In this document: piece after piece, positions 38,602 through 47,478 of the stretch | Layout of the letters: every line of letters starts with the position of its first letter | Numbering within the stretch: position 1 is the stretch's first letter | Assembly (NCBI RefSeq): GCF_016862775.1 | Contig: NZ_BONP01000001.1 | Span: 186,001-250,000, forward strand | Source: Cellulomonas phragmiteti | Lineage (GTDB): Bacteria; Actinomycetota; Actinomycetes; Actinomycetales; Cellulomonadaceae | Reading direction: 5' to 3' | DNA length: 64,000 nt | Notes under the pieces: model-generated | Database searches by the model: none | What the model was told of the DNA's origin: nothing | The model's input: only the letters and a program-made list of their open reading frames with translations | Position numbers and translations under genes: made by a program

Positions 38602-39443
38602 TGACGCAGCTTGCCGCCCCTCGCAAGACCGGAGCGGGCCGGGACCTCCCGGCCGCCGTGACGGTCGGCGTCGTCCTGCTCGGCGTCGTCGGGGCGTCGC
38701 TGTTCGTCCGCAAGGAGGCGTTCGCCGCGTTCGCCGTGATCGCGGTGAGCGCGGCGATGTGGGAGCTCGCGCAGGCCTTCACCCGGCGGTCGATCCACCT
38801 GCCGCTGGTGCCGCTGATCGTCGGGTCGGCGGGGATCCTCGTGTCGGCGTACGTCGCCGGCACGGAGGCGCTCTTCGTCGCCTTCCTGCTGACCGTCGGC
38901 GGGGCCGTCGTGTGGCGCGTGCTCGACGGCAGTGGCGAGGCTGCCCTGCGGGACGCGTCCGCGGCGACGTTCGCGGCGGCGTACCTGCCGTTCCTCGGCG
39001 GGTTCGTCATGCTCATGCTCGCCGAGCCCGACGGGCCGGCCAGGGTCGCGCTGTTCATCCTGCTGGCCGTCGCGTGCGACACCGGCGGGTTCGTGGTCGG
39101 CTCGCTGCTGGGACGGCACCCCTTGGCTCCGTCGGTCAGCCCCAAGAAGACGTGGGAGGGCCTGTTCGGGTCCCTCGTGCTCACGAGCGTGGTGGGCGTG
39201 ATCGGCGTGCAGACCGTCTTCCAGGGCGAGCCGCTGGTGGGAGCGCTGCTGGGCGTCGGTGTCGTCGTCAGCGCGACGCTCGGCGACCTCGCGGAGTCGA
39301 TGCTCAAGCGTGACCTCGAGCTCAAGGACATGGGGCGGCTGCTGCCCGGCCACGGCGGCGTGCTCGACCGGCTCGACTCCCTCCTGCTCACCGCCCCGGT
39401 GGTGTGGGTCCTGCTCACCGTCCTCCAGCCCGCCGCCGGCTGA
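38601..39443 (+). CDS. cdsA: Phosphatidate cytidylyltransferase
   Basis: Makes CDP-diacylglycerol from phosphatidic acid and CTP for membrane phospholipids. 280-residue integral membrane protein with about eight hydrophobic helices. The family motif SPKKTWEG is near residue 182, and the CDS signature runs from [16 protein letters not shown] to LDRLDSL in the C-terminal third. ATG 38601 overlaps the frr stop by one base. frr-cdsA-rlmN is the usual actinobacterial order. Confidence 0.95.
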   Translation: MTQLAAPRKTGAGRDLPAAVTVGVVLLGVVGASLFVRKEAFAAFAVIAVSAAMWELAQAFTRRSIHLPLVPLIVGSAGILVSAYVAGTEALFVAFLLTVGGAVVWRVLDGSGEAALRDASAATFAAAYLPFLGGFVMLMLAEPDGPARVALFILLAVACDTGGFVVGSLLGRHPLAPSVSPKKTWEGLFGSLVLTSVVGVIGVQTVFQGEPLVGALLGVGVVVSATLGDLAESMLKRDLELKDMGRLLPGHGGVLDRLDSLLLTAPVVWVLLTVLQPAAG

Positions 39444-39475
39444 CCGCTCCCATCCACCGGAAGGAGGCGCGAGAC

Positions 39476-40606
39476 GTGAACGCCACCCCTGTGCGCCTGC
39501 AGCTCACCGCCTCGTCCCGGGGCGCGCGCGGCAAGCCCCCGCGGCACTTCGTCGACCTCACGCCCGACGAGCGGGTCGAGGCCGTGACGGCCCTCGGCGA
39601 GAAGCCGTTCCGCGCCAAGCAGCTCGCGACCCACTACTTCACGCACCTGACCGCCGACCCCGGTGCGATGACGGACCTGCCGAAGGCCAGCCGGGACGTG
39701 CTCGTCGCGGACCTCTTCCCGGAGCTGCTGACGACCACCCGCACGCTCACCGCCGACCACGGCACGACCGTCAAGACGCTCTACCACCTGTTCGACGGCG
39801 CCAAGGTCGAGTCCGTCCTCATGCGGTACGCCAACCGCACGACCCTGTGCGTGTCGTCCCAGGCGGGCTGCGGGCTGGCCTGCTCGTTCTGCGCCACCGG
39901 CAAGATGGGGCTGCTGCGCAACCTGTCGACGGCCGAGATCGTCGAGCAGGTCCGGCAGGCCGCGCAGGCGCTGGCGGCGGGCGAGGTGCCGGGCGGCGCG
40001 ACACGGTTGAGCAACGTGGTCTTCATGGGCATGGGTGAGCCGCTGGCCAACTACAAGGCCGTCATGGCGACGGTGCGCCGGCTGGTCGCCCCGGCGCCCG
40101 ACGGCCTGGGCATGTCGGCCCGCAACGTCACCGTCTCGACGGTGGGCCTCGTCCCCGCGATGGACAAGCTCGCGGGGGAGGGCATCCCCGTGACCCTGGC
40201 GCTCTCGCTGCACGCCCCCGACGACGAGCTGCGCAGCGAGCTGGTGCCGGTGAACACGCGCTGGAGCGTGGACGAGGCGCTCGACTCCGCGCGCCGCTAC
40301 TTCGACGCGACCGGTCGCCGCGTCTCCATCGAGTACGCGCTGATCCGGGACGTCAACGACCACGCCTGGCGCGCGGACCTGCTGGGGGAGAAGCTCCTCG
40401 CCCGTGGCGGCGCCGGGTGGGTGCACTGCAACCCCATCCCGCTGAACCCGACGCCGGGTTCGCGCTGGACGGCGAGCGATCCCGGGGTCGAGCGCGAGTT
40501 CGTGGCACGCTTGCGTGCGCACGGGATCCCGACGACCATCCGGGACACCCGCGGCAGCGACATCGACGGCGCGTGCGGCCAGCTCGCGGCGGAGGAGGAC
40601 GAGTGA
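39476..40606 (+). CDS. rlmN: Dual-specificity 23S rRNA/tRNA adenine-C2 methyltransferase RlmN
   Basis: Radical SAM enzyme that methylates A2503 of 23S rRNA and A37 of some tRNAs. 376 residues. The cluster cysteines C132, C136 and C139 are in CGLACSFC, followed by [12 protein letters not shown]. The C-terminal part contains the conserved late cysteine in DIDGACGQL, which forms the methyl-carrying pair in known RlmN. GTG 39476 has AAGGAGG (39461-39467) 8 nt upstream. Its stop overlaps the next gene by 4 nt. Confidence 0.95.
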   Translation: MNATPVRLQLTASSRGARGKPPRHFVDLTPDERVEAVTALGEKPFRAKQLATHYFTHLTADPGAMTDLPKASRDVLVADLFPELLTTTRTLTADHGTTVKTLYHLFDGAKVESVLMRYANRTTLCVSSQAGCGLACSFCATGKMGLLRNLSTAEIVEQVRQAAQALAAGEVPGGATRLSNVVFMGMGEPLANYKAVMATVRRLVAPAPDGLGMSARNVTVSTVGLVPAMDKLAGEGIPVTLALSLHAPDDELRSELVPVNTRWSVDEALDSARRYFDATGRRVSIEYALIRDVNDHAWRADLLGEKLLARGGAGWVHCNPIPLNPTPGSRWTASDPGVEREFVARLRAHGIPTTIRDTRGSDIDGACGQLAAEEDE

Positions 40607-41157
40607 GCGACGGGATGTTCCGCACGGTCTCCGGGCTGCGGCGTGGCTACGACCCCGACGAGGTGGACGAGTTCTTCTCGCACGCCCGCTCGGTGTACGA
40701 GCAGGGCCCCGCGACGGCGATCTCGGGTGCCGACGTGCGGCAGGTGGCGTTCGACCTGGTCCGCGGCGGGTACGTCACGGCTGCCGTCGACGCCGCCCTC
40801 GACCGGCTCGAGGCCGCGTTCGTCGCGCGTCACCGTGCCCAGTTCGTCGCCGAGCGCGGGCAGGACGCGTGGATGGCGCACCTCGGTGCCCAGGCCCGGT
40901 CGCTCTACGGCCGCCTGGGACGACCGGACGGCGACCGCTTCGCGCCGCCGGAGGGCCGCAAGCCCGGGTACGAGCCGGCGGACGTCGACGAGCTGTGCCA
41001 CCGCCTGGTGGCCTACTTCGACACCGGGGCACCGCTGACCGCGGGCGAGGTCCGGGCGACGACGTTCCGTCGCCGCAACGGTCGCAACGGCTACGCGGAG
41101 GGACCCGTCGACGCGTTCGTCGCGCGCGCGGTCGAGGTCCTGCTCGGCGTCGAGTGA
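40603..41157 (+). CDS. Protein with two DivIVA-type domains
   Basis: 184 residues. Two similar segments match the DivIVA N-terminal membrane-targeting motif: [21 protein letters not shown] (about 7-27, quoted in part) and [19 protein letters not shown] near 115-135. Between and after them are Ala/Arg-rich helices. Unlike DivIVA/Wag31 it has no long coiled coil. It could mark curved or septal membranes. GTG 40603 overlaps the rlmN stop (GTGA), so it is translated with it. dxr follows after 31 nt. No function is established. Confidence 0.8.
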   Translation: MSDGMFRTVSGLRRGYDPDEVDEFFSHARSVYEQGPATAISGADVRQVAFDLVRGGYVTAAVDAALDRLEAAFVARHRAQFVAERGQDAWMAHLGAQARSLYGRLGRPDGDRFAPPEGRKPGYEPADVDELCHRLVAYFDTGAPLTAGEVRATTFRRRNGRNGYAEGPVDAFVARAVEVLLGVE

Positions 41158-41188
41158 CCACCTCCCGCACCGGACGTCGGAGGAACGC

Positions 41189-42340
41189 ATGACTCGCACG
41201 GTCGTCGTGCTCGGCTCGACGGGCTCGATCGGCACGCAGGCCCTGGAGATCATGGCGCCGCGTCCCGACGCCTTCCAGGTCGTCGGCCTGTCCGCCGGCG
41301 GCGCGAACGTGGACCTGCTGGTCGCGCAGGCCCGGGCGCACGCCGTGCCCGTCGTGGCGGTCGCCGACCCCGCCGCCGCGGCGGCGGTGCGCGCGGCGCT
41401 GCCCGGGACCCGGGTGCTCGCGGGTGCCGACGCGGCGGCCGAGCTCGCGGCCTGCGGCGCCGACGTCGTGCTCAACGGCATCACCGGCTCGGTCGGTCTG
41501 CTGCCGACGCTCGCCGCGCTGCGGGCCGGCAGCTCGCTCGCCCTCGCCAACAAGGAGTCCCTGGTGGTCGGCGGTGCGCTCGTGCACGCCGCCGCGGTGC
41601 GGCCCGACCAGATCGTCCCGGTCGACTCCGAGCACTCGGCGATCGCGCAGGCGCTGCGCTCCGGGGCGGGGCACGAGGTCCGCCGCCTCGTGCTCACGGC
41701 GTCGGGCGGGCCGTTCCGCGGGTGGTCGGCCCAGGAGGTCGCGGGGGCGACGCCGCAGCAGGCGCTGGCGCACCCGACGTGGTCGATGGGTCCGGTCGTC
41801 ACCGTCAACTCCGCCAGCCTCATGAACAAGGGCCTCGAGCTCATCGAGGCGCACCTGCTCTTCGACGTCCCGGCCGACCGGATCGCCGTCGTGGTGCACC
41901 CGCAGTCGGTGGTGCACTCGATGGTCGAGTTCGTCGACGGGTCGACGATCGCCCAGGCGTCCCCCCCGGACATGCGGCTGCCGATCGCGCTGGGGCTCGC
42001 GTGGCCGGACCGCGTGCCGGGGGCGGCCGCGGCGTGCGACTGGACGGCGGCCACGTCGTGGACGTTCGAGCCGCTCGACGAGGAGGTGTTCCCCGCGGTC
42101 GGCCTCGCGCGGTCCGCGGTGGCCGCGTCCGCGACGCACCCGGCCGTCTACAACGCCGCCAACGAGGAGTGCGTCGCGGCGTTCCTCGACGGGCGCATCG
42201 GGTTCGGGCGGATCGTCGCGACGGTGGCCGACGTGCTGGCCGACCACGCGGGCACGCCTGCGGACGAGCTCACGCTCGACGCGGTCCTCGACGCCGAGTC
42301 GTGGGCGCGCACCCGCGCGCACGAGGTGCTCGCCTCCTGA
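41189..42340 (+). CDS. dxr: 1-deoxy-D-xylulose-5-phosphate reductoisomerase
   Basis: Second step of the MEP isoprenoid pathway, NADPH-dependent. 383 residues. The nucleotide site is GSTGSIG (9-15), K122 and E123 are in [10 protein letters not shown], and the metal ligands D146 and E148 are in VDSEHSAI. The flexible loop motif SGGPFRG and HPTWSMG are present. ATG 41189 follows CGGAGGAACGC at good spacing. The fifth MEP-family gene ispG lies in the same window, separated here by the polyamine cluster. Confidence 0.96.
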   Translation: MTRTVVVLGSTGSIGTQALEIMAPRPDAFQVVGLSAGGANVDLLVAQARAHAVPVVAVADPAAAAAVRAALPGTRVLAGADAAAELAACGADVVLNGITGSVGLLPTLAALRAGSSLALANKESLVVGGALVHAAAVRPDQIVPVDSEHSAIAQALRSGAGHEVRRLVLTASGGPFRGWSAQEVAGATPQQALAHPTWSMGPVVTVNSASLMNKGLELIEAHLLFDVPADRIAVVVHPQSVVHSMVEFVDGSTIAQASPPDMRLPIALGLAWPDRVPGAAAACDWTAATSWTFEPLDEEVFPAVGLARSAVAASATHPAVYNAANEECVAAFLDGRIGFGRIVATVADVLADHAGTPADELTLDAVLDAESWARTRAHEVLAS

Positions 42341-42355
42341 CCGACGGGGGCCCGC

Positions 42356-43732
42356 TCACCCGCCCAGCAGGGGTGCGAGCACGTCCGTCACGCGGCTCGG
42401 GCGGCCCGTCCGGGCCTCGGTGCGGTCCGACCAGGCGGTCGCCCACCGCGCGGCGGTGATCCCCGCCCACCGCAGCGGCTCCGGCTCCCACGGCGGAGAA
42501 CGGTGCCCCACCCACGGCAGCCGCGTCAGCGGGGTGTCCGCGCCGGTCACGAGGTCGGCCAGCGTGCGCCCGGCGAGGTTCGCGGTGCCGACGCCGTCAC
42601 CGACGTAGCCGCCGGCCCAGCCGATCCCCGTCGCGGGGTCCAGCCCGACGGAGGCGTGCCAGTCGCGCGGGACCCCGAGCGGGCCGCCCCACACGTGCGT
42701 CACGTCGACGTCGGCGAGGTGGGGGAACAGGCCGACGAGGGTCCGCCGCAGGTGCCGGTGGACGCGGGGGGCCCGGTCGTAGGACGGCTCCACGCGTGAG
42801 CCCGCGTGGTACGGCGCCCCCCGGCCCCCGAACGCGAGGCGGTCGTCGGCGGTGCGCTGGCCGTAGACGACCAGGTGGCGCGCGTCGGTGAACGTCTGAC
42901 CCCGGTCCAGCCCGATCTGCGACCACACGGCGGCCGGCAGGGGCGCGGTGGCGATCATGAGCGAGTACACGGGCGCCAGGTCCCGGTGGGTGCCCGGCAG
43001 CGTCGCCGTCCACGCCTCGGTGGCACGCACGACGAACCGTGCGCGGACCGTCCCCTGGTCGGTGACGACCGCCCGCGGCGAGATCCGTCGCGCCCGGGTG
43101 CCCTCGACGATGCGCGCCCCGCGCTGCTCGACCACGCGCGCGAGCCCGCGCACGAGCCGCACGGGCTGCAGCCGGGCGCAGTCCGGTGCCCACGACCCCG
43201 CCAGCACGCCCGCGGCCCGCACGTGGTCGGCGACGCCGGCGGGGTCGAGCAGGTGCGCCTCGTCACCCCACCGGTCGGCCTGGGCGACCTGCGCCGCGAC
43301 GCGGTCGACCTGGGGGGCGGTCCGCGCGAGCGTCACGGTCCCCCCGAACCGGAAGTCGCAGTCGATCTGCTCCGCCGCCGCGACACCACCGACCTCCACG
43401 ACCGTGTCGCGCATGGCGGCGCGCATCTCACGGGTGGCCTCGGGCCCGTGGCGCCGGGCGAGCGCGTCGGGCCCGACGGGGAACAGCGCGGAGCACCACC
43501 CGCCGTTGCGCCCGCTGGCACCGAAGCCGACGACGTGCGCGTCGAGCACCAGCACGTCGAGGGACGGGTCCGCCTCGAGCAGGTAGTACGCGGTCCACAG
43601 ACCGGTGAAGCCCCCGCCGACGACCACGACGTCCGCGGTGGTGTCACCGTCCAGCGGCGGTCGCGCGCGGGCGGCGTCGGGGTCGTCGGCGACGACCTGG
43701 TCCCACCACAGCGACAGGTCGGCGACGGTCAC
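42356..43732 (-). CDS. FAD-dependent oxidoreductase, gamma-glutamylputrescine oxidase-like
   Basis: 458 residues of the DAO/PuuB family. The dinucleotide motif is VVVVGGGFTGLWTAYYLL (about 34-51), followed by VGFGASGRNGG, the hallmark of PuuB-like oxidases. The C-terminal FAD segment GIGWAGGYVGDGVGTANLAGR is complete. Expected reaction is O2-dependent oxidation of a primary or secondary amine on a polyamine derivative. GTG 43732 overlaps the aminotransferase stop by 4 nt (GTGA), so it is coupled to it. Convergent with dxr (15-nt gap). Sarcosine or other amine oxidase activity is an alternative. Confidence 0.82.
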   Translation of the reverse strand: MTVADLSLWWDQVVADDPDAARARPPLDGDTTADVVVVGGGFTGLWTAYYLLEADPSLDVLVLDAHVVGFGASGRNGGWCSALFPVGPDALARRHGPEATREMRAAMRDTVVEVGGVAAAEQIDCDFRFGGTVTLARTAPQVDRVAAQVAQADRWGDEAHLLDPAGVADHVRAAGVLAGSWAPDCARLQPVRLVRGLARVVEQRGARIVEGTRARRISPRAVVTDQGTVRARFVVRATEAWTATLPGTHRDLAPVYSLMIATAPLPAAVWSQIGLDRGQTFTDARHLVVYGQRTADDRLAFGGRGAPYHAGSRVEPSYDRAPRVHRHLRRTLVGLFPHLADVDVTHVWGGPLGVPRDWHASVGLDPATGIGWAGGYVGDGVGTANLAGRTLADLVTGADTPLTRLPWVGHRSPPWEPEPLRWAGITAARWATAWSDRTEARTGRPSRVTDVLAPLLGG

Positions 43733-45105
43733 AGGCGCGCCCACGCCTCGGTGAGGACGCCGCGCAGGATCTGCTCGATCTCGTCGAACTGGGCGGGGCC
43801 GCACGTCAGCGGCGGGGCCAGCTGCACGACGGGGTCCCCGCGGTCGTCCGCCCGGCAGTACAGCCCCGCCTCGTAGAGCGCGGGGGTGAGGAACCCGCGC
43901 AGCAGCCGCTCGGACTCGTCGTCGTCGAACGTCTCGCGGGTGGCGGTGTCCTTGACGAGCTCGATGCCGTAGAAGAAGCCCTCGCCACGGACGTCGCCGA
44001 CGATCGGCAGGTCGAGCAGCCGCTCGAGCGTGCGGCGCAGCACGGGGGCGTTCTGCCGGACGTGGTCGACGACGCCCTCGGTCTCGAACAGGTCGAGGTT
44101 CGCCATGGCGACGGCCGCCGAGACCGGGTGGCCGCCGAAGGTGTAGCCGTGCGCGAAGCTCGTCGTGCCGGTGGCGAAGGGCTCGAACACCCGGTCGGAC
44201 ACCAGGCACGCGCCGATGGGCGAGTAGCCCGACGTCATGCCCTTGGCGCACGTGATCATGTCGGGGACGTAGCCGAGGTCCTCGCACGCGAAGATCGAGC
44301 CGATGCGCCCGAAGGCGCAGATGACCTCGTCGGAGACGAGCAGCACGTCGTGCTCGTCGCAGATCTCCCGCACGCGCTCGAAGTAGCCCGGCGGCGGCGG
44401 GAAGCAGCCGCCGGCGTTCTGCACCGGCTCGAGGAACACCGCGGCGACCGTCTCGGGTCCTTCGAACTCGATGGCCTCGGCGATCCGGTCCGCCGCCCAG
44501 CGTCCGAAGGCCTTGGGGTCCTCGCGCAGGTGCTCCGGCGCGCGGTAGGCGTTGGTGTTGGGCACCTTGTGGGCTCCGGGGACCAGCGGCTCGAAGGGCG
44601 CCTTGAGCTCGGGGAGCCCCGTGATGGACAGCGCGCCCTGCGTCGTCCCGTGGTACGCAACGGCCCGGGAGACCACCTTGTGCTTGCCCGGGCGCCCCCG
44701 CAGCTTCCAGTACTGCTTGGCGAGCTTCCACGCCGTCTCGACGGCCTCGCCGCCGCCCGTCGTGAAGAAGACGCGGTTGACGTCGCCCGGGGCGTGGGCC
44801 GCCAGCCGCTCCGCGAGGTCGATGGCCTGCGGGTGGGCGTAGGACCAGATCGGGAAGAACGCCAGCTCGCGCGCCTGCGCCGCCGCCGCGGCGGCCAGCT
44901 CCTCGCGGCCGTGGCCCAGCTGCACCACGAACAGCCCCGACAACCCGTCGATGAGGCGGTGCCCGTCGGCGTCCCACACGTGGTGCCCCTCGCCGCGCAC
45001 GATCGTCGGGACCCCGTGCTCCCAGGAGCTCTGGCGCGTGAAGTGGCCCCAGAGGTGGTCACGGGCGGCGGTCTGGCGGTCGGTGCCGCGCGGCGTGGTG
45101 CTCAT
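43729..45105 (-). CDS. Class III aminotransferase, putrescine/pyruvate-type
   Basis: 458 residues, PLP-dependent. The Schiff-base lysine is K288 in TCAKGMTSGY. Other family motifs are FFTTGGGEAVETAWKLAKQYW, VFLEPVQNAGG and LVSDEVICAFGRIG. N-terminal LWGHFTRQSSWE and IDGLSGLFVVQLGHG match the SpuC-like group that moves an amino group from putrescine or a similar diamine to pyruvate. ATG 45105 overlaps the Lrp stop (ATGA) and the stop overlaps the oxidase start, so three genes form one coupled operon. Omega-amino acid or beta-alanine transamination is also possible. Confidence 0.85.
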   Translation of the reverse strand: MSTTPRGTDRQTAARDHLWGHFTRQSSWEHGVPTIVRGEGHHVWDADGHRLIDGLSGLFVVQLGHGREELAAAAAAQARELAFFPIWSYAHPQAIDLAERLAAHAPGDVNRVFFTTGGGEAVETAWKLAKQYWKLRGRPGKHKVVSRAVAYHGTTQGALSITGLPELKAPFEPLVPGAHKVPNTNAYRAPEHLREDPKAFGRWAADRIAEAIEFEGPETVAAVFLEPVQNAGGCFPPPPGYFERVREICDEHDVLLVSDEVICAFGRIGSIFACEDLGYVPDMITCAKGMTSGYSPIGACLVSDRVFEPFATGTTSFAHGYTFGGHPVSAAVAMANLDLFETEGVVDHVRQNAPVLRRTLERLLDLPIVGDVRGEGFFYGIELVKDTATRETFDDDESERLLRGFLTPALYEAGLYCRADDRGDPVVQLAPPLTCGPAQFDEIEQILRGVLTEAWARL

Positions 45106-45572
45106 CGTGTTCCCCAGTTGTAGAGCTGCTTGTGCAGTCGCAGGTAGACGAAGGTCTCGGTGCTGCGGACTCCCGGCAGGGCGCGGATCGCGTCGTTCAG
45201 CACGGTCAGGAGGTGCTCGTCGTCCTCGCAGACCACCTCGACGAGCACGTCGAAGGAGCCCGCGGTGACGACCACGTAGTCGACCTCCGCGACGGCGGCG
45301 ACCTGCTCGGCGAGCTCGTTGAGGTCGCCGTCGGCGCGGATGCCGATCATCGCCTGGCGCCGGAAGCCCACCTGGAGGGGGTCGGTGACGGCGACGATCT
45401 GGATCACGCCGGACTCCTGCAGGCGCTGCACGCGCTGCCGGACGGCCGCCTCGGACAGGCCGACGGCCTTGCCGATGGTCGCGTACGCCCGGCGCCCGTC
45501 CTCCTGCAGCTGCTCGATGATGCCCTTGGCCGCCGCGTCCAGCGCGACGACGGTGCGGTCCCGCTGCGTCAT
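45102..45572 (-). CDS. Lrp/AsnC-family transcriptional regulator
   Basis: 156 residues. The N-terminal winged HTH (about 10-60) contains LQEDGRRAYATIGKAVGLSEAAVRQRV, quoted in part as GKAVGLSEAAVRQR. The C-terminal RAM/ligand domain has VDYVVVTAGSFDVLVEVVCED and PGVRSTETFVYLRL. Such proteins respond to amino acids or related amines. It is the first gene of a minus-strand operon with the aminotransferase and oxidase, and divergent from the aldehyde dehydrogenase with 225 bp between. It is therefore the likely local regulator of the cluster. ATG 45572 gives the conserved length. Confidence 0.9.
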   Translation of the reverse strand: MTQRDRTVVALDAAAKGIIEQLQEDGRRAYATIGKAVGLSEAAVRQRVQRLQESGVIQIVAVTDPLQVGFRRQAMIGIRADGDLNELAEQVAAVAEVDYVVVTAGSFDVLVEVVCEDDEHLLTVLNDAIRALPGVRSTETFVYLRLHKQLYNWGTR

Positions 45573-45797
45573 GGTGCCGATCGTGACGCGCGGGACGGGA
45601 GCACGGCAAGTGATTCCGCGTTGCGATCGCGTGTCCACGCGCGGATCCGCATGACGGACGCGTGTCGGGCGCCGATTCCGCTGCTCGTCGGCGCTCGCGG
45701 TGCTACCGGAGCGACCGTGCGGCGCACTAGCCTTCGCCGCATCGCACCGCCGCCCGCAGACCGCCGCCCCGCCCACGGGGACGTCAGGAGGAGCACC
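45573..45797 (+). promoter_or_regulatory. Divergent control region of the polyamine cluster
   Basis: 225 bp between the Lrp gene and the aldehyde dehydrogenase gene. TAGCCT at 45727-45732 is a -10 candidate for the dehydrogenase (leader of about 60 nt). A GCAA-n11-TTGC dyad at 45606-45624, 34 bp upstream of the Lrp start, could be a regulator site. A similar GCAA-n8-TTGC lies before the transporter at 47368-47383. Confidence 0.4.
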
Positions 45798-47240
45798 GTG
45801 TCCGACGTCGCGCCGCTCGAGCTCACCAACGTCGTCGACGGCCGGGACGTCCCGGCCCGCGACGGCGCCACCACTGCCGTGATCGACCCGAGCACCGGCC
45901 AGGAGTACGCGCGGGCACCGCGCAGCGGCCCGCCGGACGTCGAGGACGCCTACGCGGCCGCCCACCGCGCGGCCGCCACCTGGGGACGCACGAGCCCCGC
46001 GGAGCGGCAGACCGCCCTGCTGGCGCTGGCGGACCTGGTCGACGAGCACGCCGACGAGCTGGTGGCCGCGGAGTCGCGCAACACCGGCAAGCCGCTGCAC
46101 CTGACCGCCACCGACGAGATCCCGCCGTGCGCCGACCAGCTGCGGTTCTTCGCCGGGGCGGCGCGCGTGCTCACGGGGCTGTCGGCGGGGGAGTACCTCG
46201 AGGGGCACACGTCGTGGCTGCGCCGCGAGCCCGTCGGGGTGGTCGGTCAGGTGACGCCGTGGAACTACCCGCTGATGATGGCGGTCTGGAAGATCGCGCC
46301 CGCGCTCGCGGCCGGCAACACCGTCGTGCTCAAGCCGTCCGACACGACGCCGGTGACGACGGTCCGCCTCGCGCAGCTCGCGGCGCAGGTGCTGCCCCCC
46401 GGGGTCCTGAACGTCGTCTGCGGCGACCGTGACACCGGGCGTGCCCTCGTGGCCCACCCGCGCCCGGACCTGGTCGCGATCACCGGCTCGGTCCGGGCGG
46501 GCGCGGAGGTCGCGCGGGCGGCGGCCGACGGGCTCAAGCGCGTCCACCTCGAGCTCGGGGGCAAGGCGCCGGTGCTGGTCTTCGACGACGCCGACGTGGC
46601 CGCCGCAGCCGAGGGCATCGCCGACGCCGGCTACTACAACGCGGGGCAGGACTGCACGGCCGCCACGCGCGTCCTGGTCCACGCGCGCGTGCACGACGAC
46701 CTCGTCGCGGCACTGGTGCAGGCGGCCCGGGCGCGACGCACGGGCATGCCCGACGACCCGGACGTCGCCTTCGGCCCGGTGAACAACGCCGGGCAGCTCG
46801 AGCGGGTCACGGGCTTCCTCGACCGGCTGCCGGGCCACGCGGAGGTCGTCGCGGGGGGCGGGCGGCCGGCGGGGCCGGGCTACTTCCTCGAGGCGACGGT
46901 CGTGGACGGTCTGCGCCAGACCGACGAGGCCGTGCAGGAGGAGATCTTCGGGCCGGTGATCACGGTCCAGACGTTCACGGAGGAGGCCGAGGCCGTGCGC
47001 CTGGCCAACGACGTGCGCTACGGGCTGTCCTCGTCGGTGTGGACGACCGACCACGCCCGCGCCCTGCGGGTGTCGCGCGCGCTCGACTTCGGAGTGGTGT
47101 GGGTCAACACGCACCTGCCGTTCGTCGCGGAGATGCCGCACGGAGGGTTCAAGCACTCCGGTCACGGCAAGGACCTCTCGCTGTACGGCCTCGAGGAGTA
47201 CACGCGCCTCAAGCACGTCATGTCGGCCTTCGACGCGTAG
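45798..47240 (+). CDS. Aldehyde dehydrogenase, gamma-aminobutyraldehyde type
   Basis: 480 residues, NAD-dependent ALDH fold. The catalytic cysteine is C286 (NAGQDCTAATR) and the general base E252 (LELGGKAP). The cofactor-side motif is TPWNYPLMMAVWKIAPALAAGN. The C-terminal FGVVWVNTHLPFVAEMPHGGFKHSGHGKD is typical of the gamma-aminobutyraldehyde branch (PatD/YdcW); quoted part: PHGGFKHSGHGKD. Expected reaction is 4-aminobutanal to GABA after putrescine transamination. GTG 45798 has AGGAGGAG 6 nt upstream. First plus-strand gene of the cluster, followed by the transporter. Confidence 0.88.
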   Translation: MSDVAPLELTNVVDGRDVPARDGATTAVIDPSTGQEYARAPRSGPPDVEDAYAAAHRAAATWGRTSPAERQTALLALADLVDEHADELVAAESRNTGKPLHLTATDEIPPCADQLRFFAGAARVLTGLSAGEYLEGHTSWLRREPVGVVGQVTPWNYPLMMAVWKIAPALAAGNTVVLKPSDTTPVTTVRLAQLAAQVLPPGVLNVVCGDRDTGRALVAHPRPDLVAITGSVRAGAEVARAAADGLKRVHLELGGKAPVLVFDDADVAAAAEGIADAGYYNAGQDCTAATRVLVHARVHDDLVAALVQAARARRTGMPDDPDVAFGPVNNAGQLERVTGFLDRLPGHAEVVAGGGRPAGPGYFLEATVVDGLRQTDEAVQEEIFGPVITVQTFTEEAEAVRLANDVRYGLSSSVWTTDHARALRVSRALDFGVVWVNTHLPFVAEMPHGGFKHSGHGKDLSLYGLEEYTRLKHVMSAFDA

Positions 47241-47478
47241 CACGTACCGGGACGAACCGGGACGGTCCGATCGGTGGGCGGCACTGTCATCCCGCGGGGT
47301 CACGCCCGTAACATGTGGCCGCCGTCACCGCCCTGGCAACGTTCTTCGTCGTGGATGTTCCGGGACTGCAAACTTTTCGTTGCGTGCGGTGCGTGATGCC
47401 ACGGATTCCTTGTGCGGCCACCGTCCGGTGGGCCACGATCCACGCGGGCCGCCCCACGGTCCGGGCGAGAGGAGCGAG
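47241..47478 (+). promoter_or_regulatory. Upstream region of the polyamine transporter operon
   Basis: 238 bp, locally AT-richer than its surroundings. TAACAT (47309-47314) is a weak -10 candidate. A GCAA-n8-TTGC dyad (47368-47383) resembles the one upstream of the Lrp gene. No terminator for the aldehyde dehydrogenase gene is evident. Confidence 0.3.

Noticed and set aside
42356..44977. A single 873-codon minus-strand gene
   Set aside because: The upstream half is a shadow frame of the aminotransferase; the oxidase begins at GTG 43732 with a 4-nt overlap.
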